Shown: one piece after another, positions 60,801-64,000 of the stretch
Layout: every line of letters starts with the position of its first letter
Numbering within the stretch: position 1 is the stretch's first letter
Assembly (NCBI RefSeq): GCF_001552615.1
Contig: NZ_BCRN01000007.1
Coordinates: forward strand, 62,001 to 126,000
Direction: 5' to 3'
DNA: 64,000 nucleotides
Origin: Millisia brevis NBRC 105863
GTDB taxonomy: Bacteria > Actinomycetota > Actinomycetes > Mycobacteriales > Mycobacteriaceae
Notes under the pieces: generated by a model
Database searches by the model: none
Seen by the model: only the letters and a program-made list of their open reading frames with translations
Told to the model about the DNA's origin: nothing
Program-made: the position numbers and the translations under genes

Positions 60801-61252
60801 GCCCGTCCCGCGATGGCTGCGCCGAGCTCCTCGGCCGACCATGCCGACGCGTCGACGACGGCGCACAGGTCCGCGGGCGCCGTCAACGGCACGCCGACCA
60901 CCTCGATCGACCGATCGCCGGGCTCCGCGGACGTATCGTCCGTCCCCGTGGAACGCTGCCGATAGGTCGTACGCAGGACCTCGTGCCGGTCGACGATCGC
61001 CTCCACCGCCGCGACCACGATGTCCGGCCGACACCGGCCGGTCAGATCGACCGAACCGGAGAGGTTGTAGGTGGCGGAACCCGGTGCCGCCCTCTGCATG
61101 AACCACATGCGCTGCTGCGCGGCGGACAGCGGTCGCTCCCCCGACTCCGGTGCGGCGGCCGTGATCGCCTCGACACCGGCCGAGGCCTGCGAACCGAGCC
61201 CCGCCTCGGCGACCAGGGCGCGCAGCAGGGCGGCGCGTTCGTCGTCGCTCAT
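57851..61252 (-). CDS. NRPS, single module C-A-T, predicted (hydroxy)ornithine-type substrate
   Basis: A 1133-residue non-ribosomal peptide synthetase. Condensation domain about residues 38-480, with active-site HHVAVDF at 182-188 (usual HHxxxDG, Gly replaced by Phe). Adenylation domain about 510-1003: A3 FTSGSTGEPKG, A5 NGYGPAETT, A7 YRSGDLA, A8 VKVRGFRIELGEIE, A10 LTRAGKTDRK. Carrier domain about 1015-1095 with the phosphopantetheine Ser1051 in FFEAGGHSLL. Aligning with GrsA from memory, the ten pocket residues are D703, I704, N707, Y746, W772, G774, G797, I805, G806, K996. I recall DINYWGGIGK as the code for (formyl-)N5-hydroxyornithine. There is no thioesterase. ATG 61252 overlaps the upstream stop (ATGA). 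Confidence 0.92.
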   Translation of the reverse strand: MSDDERAALLRALVAEAGLGSQASAGVEAITAAAPESGERPLSAAQQRMWFMQRAAPGSATYNLSGSVDLTGRCRPDIVVAAVEAIVDRHEVLRTTYRQRSTGTDDTSAEPGDRSIEVVGVPLTAPADLCAVVDASAWSAEELGAAIAGRARQPFDLSCAAPIRCTLFVLSPTRHRLLIVAHHVAVDFVSFDILLAELSMHYRRLAAARDGRADVGEIDPLPLQYADYARWERTAGDRSAAQIEYWVQALNPPPPALDLPLSRPRPPVLGSAGGRRELALSAEVADRLRARARASGATTWMALVAAVNVLMYRYSSETDIAVGAPVSTRDLPELQPLIGNFVNTVVLRTDLSGEPDFGEVVRRTVRACNAAFAHQDVPFDRVVEAVGPPRSAGRTPFFDVMCSYRSGVPQAIDAGECVISAPDPVQETARFDLVLEFTDAPDVLSVAAIYRTDLFDVDSVDRILGHLALLIEDAVDRFDSVPIGVLEILGDRERDLVVRQWSRGADIPIDGTPVHRMVERIAHDHPDRIAITSSAGRMTYGEVVAAAQDVAGRLIAAGVGPETTIGIAVPRGPEQVCAVLGALRSGGSFVPLDLDWPPERQHAVLERAGIRIVIAAGSDYDAGTDEVVIVAASEPDEPAETPPPVDVSDDAMAYVVFTSGSTGEPKGAIITHGAIGFRLRWHADLLGLGASDAVLYKAPLSFDISINEMLLPLTCGARLVIADAGRDGDPGYLLDVIERERVTFFYVVASVLDVMVDHPRFSTAVANLTHVWCGGEALTAALHDRFRAACRATMYNGYGPAETTIGVSHRVFRDGDDDPRITIGRPNENSQLYLLDADQQPVPIGVVGEIYIGGAQLARGYINAPYETADRFVPDPFSGAPGARLYRSGDLARFCSGGEIQFVGRTDSQVKVRGFRIELGEIEAHLRQHPDIRQVAVMVAAGPAGGTELVAFVAPVAETSVSGIDLKAWLLRKVPEYMVPAAIEVLPQLPLTRAGKTDRKALAGTRRVPVSVAAQRPRNDWEQLVSDSWCAVLGIDAVGVHTNFFEAGGHSLLLAAMQPMLFRRTGVEVSIVDLYAYPTVAGLAEWFAAKDGTGNSSSDHRNVHRDRARRQRDVLRARLARRDLEGQGRDGNR

Positions 61253-62220
61253 CGGGCAGTCCTTCCAATACCGTTGGGCTGTAGTCCCGTCCATGTCTGC
61301 CGAATGACCTGTAGACAATCCTCCCGACTGCCGTCGATCCCGACGCTTGTCCAGCCGAGTGGCAATGCGCGCCGCGAACTCCACACCGACCGATGACCGT
61401 GTCCGTTGACGACCACCCGCCACCCACCCGGCGCCGGCGCAGCGGCGACCCGTCGATGATCGAGCTGCGGGCGAAATGGGCAACCGGCGGCCTTCAGGGC
61501 CGGCACCGCCGACTCGTCATCGGGAATGAAGTACTGCAACCACTCCCGATTCTCGGGATCGCCGAAGTTGCCCAGCACCGCCGACGGCTGCGACCCGTCG
61601 AAGGCCCGCAGTCGCGTGCGGATCGCCCGTCTCGCCGCGATTCCGCGCGCGCTGTCCGGTTCGAGCCCCTCGAAGACCCAGCGCGGTTGGAAGGTGATCA
61701 TGAATTCCGGGTTGTGCCGGCTCCTTCGGATCCCGTGGGCCGGCGTATTACAGACGACGAAGATCTCCTCTCCCCCATAGGCGAACTCCCAGAGCGGATC
61801 GTCCGCGTCCATCGGCAGATCGGCCGGCCATCGCTCGCGATCGTTGTCGTGCAGATACTGCAGAATCTGCCAGAAGCGCCGAAAGAAGAAGTCCTCCGCG
61901 AACCCGTCCATCACCCCGCCGAAGAAGACGACCAACGAGGTGTCCCTGGCCAACGACCGGAAGTTCTCCAGGTAGTCACGAAGAATCAGATGTAGTGGCT
62001 CCCAGGTGGACTCGTCGTGCAGGTCCTCCACGAAGCCGTAGCGGAGCGAGCCTTTGCGGGTGGCGGACACCGCGAATGTGCACGGGAAGAGGTCCTCCCG
62101 GTCCAGAAGCAACCGCTCCAGCTCGATCACCCGATCGGCACCCCAGGTCGGCAGCGTGCCCATCGTCATCCCTCGGATACGTTCGATCCGATCATCATGA
62201 GGCTGTGCTGTGGCGGGCAT
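61249..62220 (-). CDS. YqcI/YcgG-family protein fused to an MbtH-like domain
   Basis: A 323-residue two-domain protein. Residues about 25-240 match the YqcI/YcgG family: LFPCTFAVSATRKGSLRYGFVED (Cys47), FWQILQYLHDNDRERWP, FVVCNTPAHGIRRSRHNPEFMITFQPRWVFE and the C-terminal WLQYFIPDDES. I recall that DcsA, the heme-dependent arginine N-hydroxylase of D-cycloserine biosynthesis, belongs to this family, which would make it an amino-acid N-hydroxylase. Residues about 265-318 are an MbtH-like domain: GWRVVVNGHGHRSVW, LPLGW, then DCLQVIRQTWTGLQP (family NxExQxSxWP, PxGW, WTDxRP). MbtH proteins chaperone NRPS adenylation domains. It overlaps the NRPS start and lies 2 bp after the SznF-like gene. Confidence 0.82.
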   Translation of the reverse strand: MPATAQPHDDRIERIRGMTMGTLPTWGADRVIELERLLLDREDLFPCTFAVSATRKGSLRYGFVEDLHDESTWEPLHLILRDYLENFRSLARDTSLVVFFGGVMDGFAEDFFFRRFWQILQYLHDNDRERWPADLPMDADDPLWEFAYGGEEIFVVCNTPAHGIRRSRHNPEFMITFQPRWVFEGLEPDSARGIAARRAIRTRLRAFDGSQPSAVLGNFGDPENREWLQYFIPDDESAVPALKAAGCPFRPQLDHRRVAAAPAPGGWRVVVNGHGHRSVWSSRRALPLGWTSVGIDGSREDCLQVIRQTWTGLQPNGIGRTAR

Positions 62221-62222
62221 GG

Positions 62223-63614
62223 TCAGACGGAGGCCAGCAGTTCGTCGGTGATCACCGGCTGGTGATAGGTGCAGCTACCGGTCAACACCACCGAGCCGTG
62301 CAGTCGGAAGGACGGGATGAGCACCTTGTCGCCCTCGTTCATCGGGATCAGCACGCCGGGGCTGTTCCAGAAGTGCATCTGCCCCTTTTCGATCACCACG
62401 AGCCGAGTGTCGTTGTGTACGTGCGTCGTCGAGGTTTCCTCGCAGGACTCGACGAAGGTCTCCAGGTCGACCTCGATGCCCTCGCTCTCGATGCGGTGGT
62501 AGAGCTTCTCGGCCTTGTCCATATGTTCCTCGAGCGCATCGGCCCATGCCAATTGGACGGAGAGGTCCTCGTCCCACGCGTCGAAGTTCGCGGCGGCATT
62601 GGTCAGACCGCGCAGGACTCCGGCGACGAATACCGGCCCGCGCACCGATGCCAGCGGAGCCACCAACGCGTCGACGACCCGGTCGACATCATCATGGCCG
62701 AACCCGGTCCCCGTCTCCGCGGCCGCCCCGATGCCGTAGACGCTGTCGTGCAGACCGGACAGCTGCTCCGATTGCGCCCCGTCCGTGGCACTTTCGTGTA
62801 GCACGGCCCCGATGAACTCACCGAATCTGCGTCCGTCCCGGGCGGTGAATTCGAGATAGTGGGCCCGCTGCATCGACGTCGCCAGAAAGAACTGCCAGTA
62901 GGCGGTGGTCTGCGGGTTGAGCGAGGCCGCTTCGAGCCGGCTCACCAGTCGCTGCGCCTGTTGCCGCGACTGGAGGTGTTCGGTGTACAGGTGCTCGTCG
63001 GTCGCGGGTGCGACCACCGGGTACTCGGAGATCGCCGCGCGGGCGAGCGAGCGCTGCCGGGCGGGCAGGATCGCGGTGAGTTGGGCCAGCAGGAAGCCGG
63101 CGGCCTTCGACGCGTCGCGCGCATCGAGCGCGGCCTGCAGCGCGAGGCTTCCGGTCCGTCGTCGATCGATCAGATCGTGCAGGCTCCGGGTGATCTCGTC
63201 GATCGTCGCCGAGCCGGTATCGATGTCGGTATCGATCAGGCCGAAGAGGTGGTCGGTCAGGACCGGCTCCGCGGCGGCGGCGAGCACACGATTGCGCGGT
63301 GCATAGAGTTCGGCGCGGTCGCGCTCCGATTCCGGCGAATCCTCCCGGGCGAACAGGATCGTCGAGGTGTCGTAGGCGGTGCGCAGCATGCGGTGCCCGA
63401 TCAGCATGCTCAGGCCGAACCTCCGATTCTGTCGGACCGGCCGCGCGAAGTTCAGGAACTCCAGATCGTGCGGCCGAACCGGGCGGCGGAAGGGGTTGTC
63501 CTCGTTGACCAGTTCCGTACTGGTCGCGTTCCGATAGGGGTATGCCGACACATATTCGGCCAGCAGCGCATTCGGATCCGAGTAATCGATGGTGAGGTCC
63601 GGGCGATCAGTCAT
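62223..63614 (-). CDS. SznF-like protein: N-terminal helical, degraded diiron-oxygenase and C-terminal cupin domains
   Basis: A 463-residue protein resembling SznF, the N-nitrosourea-forming enzyme of streptozotocin biosynthesis, over its length. The N-terminus has DNPFRRPVRP and ELYAPRNRVLAAAAEP. The central part (about 150-320) aligns with the heme-oxygenase-like diiron domain: E197 and E274 match SznF ligands. The SznF triad H-x3-D-x2-H aligns with E300-x3-G304-x2-H307, so two of three ligands look lost. The C-terminal cupin keeps its three His (H398, H400 in TTHVHND; H439 in SFRLHGS). The cupin is the part that forms the N-N bond in SznF. ATG 63614 overlaps the upstream NRPS stop. The alignment is from memory of SznF. 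Confidence 0.8.
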   Translation of the reverse strand: MTDRPDLTIDYSDPNALLAEYVSAYPYRNATSTELVNEDNPFRRPVRPHDLEFLNFARPVRQNRRFGLSMLIGHRMLRTAYDTSTILFAREDSPESERDRAELYAPRNRVLAAAAEPVLTDHLFGLIDTDIDTGSATIDEITRSLHDLIDRRRTGSLALQAALDARDASKAAGFLLAQLTAILPARQRSLARAAISEYPVVAPATDEHLYTEHLQSRQQAQRLVSRLEAASLNPQTTAYWQFFLATSMQRAHYLEFTARDGRRFGEFIGAVLHESATDGAQSEQLSGLHDSVYGIGAAAETGTGFGHDDVDRVVDALVAPLASVRGPVFVAGVLRGLTNAAANFDAWDEDLSVQLAWADALEEHMDKAEKLYHRIESEGIEVDLETFVESCEETSTTHVHNDTRLVVIEKGQMHFWNSPGVLIPMNEGDKVLIPSFRLHGSVVLTGSCTYHQPVITDELLASV

Positions 63615-64000
63615 TTCTTTTCTCTCTCTTCGATGGCCTTGTGTACTTCTTCATCACTCATCGCGGCGACCATCACGTAGAGTTCCGCGATGCGGTGGGT
63701 GGAATCCGAGCGCTCCGCGAGGGTCTCGGCGAGACCGGACGCGGTGCGCACCGTCAGGACGTCCGGGATGGCGACGGCGACGTCGGTGAATACCTTGCGC
63801 AGGGCTACGACCACGCGGTTCGCGGTCAGGGAGTTTCCGCCCAGGTCGAAGAAGTCCTCTCCGGGGCCGACGTCCGGCCGGTCGAGGGCATCGGCGAAGA
63901 TCATCGCGACCGCCTGCACCAGGGGCCCGTTCGATACCGATTGCGCACCACGCGGCCGATCGATCCGGGCGCGTTCCGCCAACAGACGCCGGTCGACCTT
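63611..64000 (-). CDS. C-terminal end of an NRPS: A10 motif and carrier domain (5' end outside window)
   Basis: The frame is open to the window edge, 129 residues visible. It begins with KVDRRLLAERA, the end of an adenylation-domain A10 motif, followed by a linker and a carrier domain with DFFDLGGNSLTANRVVV carrying the phosphopantetheine Ser. It ends with a short helix EEVHKAIEEREKK. So at least one adenylating module lies upstream outside the window. No thioesterase or further domain follows. Its stop overlaps the SznF-like start (ATGA), linking all five genes translationally. Confidence 0.88.
   Translation of the reverse strand, partial: KVDRRLLAERARIDRPRGAQSVSNGPLVQAVAMIFADALDRPDVGPGEDFFDLGGNSLTANRVVVALRKVFTDVAVAIPDVLTVRTASGLAETLAERSDSTHRIAELYVMVAAMSDEEVHKAIEEREKK

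Overview
The window is high-GC DNA of a mycolic-acid-type actinobacterium (order Mycobacteriales). The evidence is gene content and order. From the left edge to glnA, genes run in nearly the order of the M. tuberculosis Rv2173-Rv2220 region: idsA, mptA, Rv2175c, pknL, aroG, Rv2179c, Rv2181, Rv2182c, Rv2183c-Rv2186c, pimB', Rv2190c, Rv2191, trpD, ctaE-qcrCAB, ctaF-ctaC, asnB, adoK, erpA-like, Rv2206, cobT-cobS, ilvE, gcvT, pepB, dlaT, lipB-lipA, Rv2219, Rv2219A, glnA1. There is no fadD15, and several genes absent from the M. tuberculosis order are inserted, so this is a relative outside Mycobacterium (Gordonia/Nocardia/Millisia-like is my guess). No rRNA, tRNA, IS element or CRISPR array was seen.

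Region by region. 1-4.3 kb: a GGPP-type prenyl synthase (5' end cut off), a phytoene-desaturase-like enzyme and the lipoglycan mannosyltransferase MptA. 4.3-10.9 kb: a PknL-type kinase with PASTA repeats, its likely DNA-binding substrate, DAHP synthase, an exoribonuclease, a second mannosyltransferase and an acyltransferase. 11-20 kb: a long leftward run with a ROK glucokinase, an ArsA-like ATPase, two SRPBCC proteins, PimB', a lipoprotein metallopeptidase and two NlpC/P60 wall hydrolases. 20-23.5 kb: a DEDDh/GIY-YIG protein and trpD. 23.7-31.2 kb: the bc1-aa3 respiratory supercomplex genes, with an inserted TetR/unknown pair. 31.5-43.4 kb: asnB, adoK, erpA-like, cobalamin genes, a MerR/beta-clamp fusion, ilvE, a sugar transporter and an excalibur protein. 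43.5-53.3 kb: gcvT, pepB, the lipoylation genes dlaT-lipB-lipA, and glnA behind a consensus GlnR box.

After the glnA terminator (53.4 kb) the conserved order stops. A PadR regulator, an NTF2-like protein and an O-methyltransferase lead into a leftward secondary-metabolite operon (56.2-64.0 kb) that runs off the right edge. In transcription order it encodes: the tail of an NRPS ending in a carrier domain; a SznF-like protein with an intact cupin but an apparently degraded diiron domain; a YqcI/YcgG protein fused to an MbtH domain; a C-A-T NRPS module; and a fatty-acyl-AMP ligase. The A-domain pocket reads D-I-N-Y-W-G-G-I-G-K, which I recall as the (formyl-)N5-hydroxyornithine code. The combination suggests a lipidated peptide containing an N-oxygenated or N-N-bonded arginine/ornithine residue, possibly a graminine-type diazeniumdiolate siderophore. 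This is the most interesting part of the window.

Most start codons were chosen by ribosome-binding site, by overlap with the upstream stop, or by comparison with remembered family lengths. All family assignments come from motif reading, not database searches.
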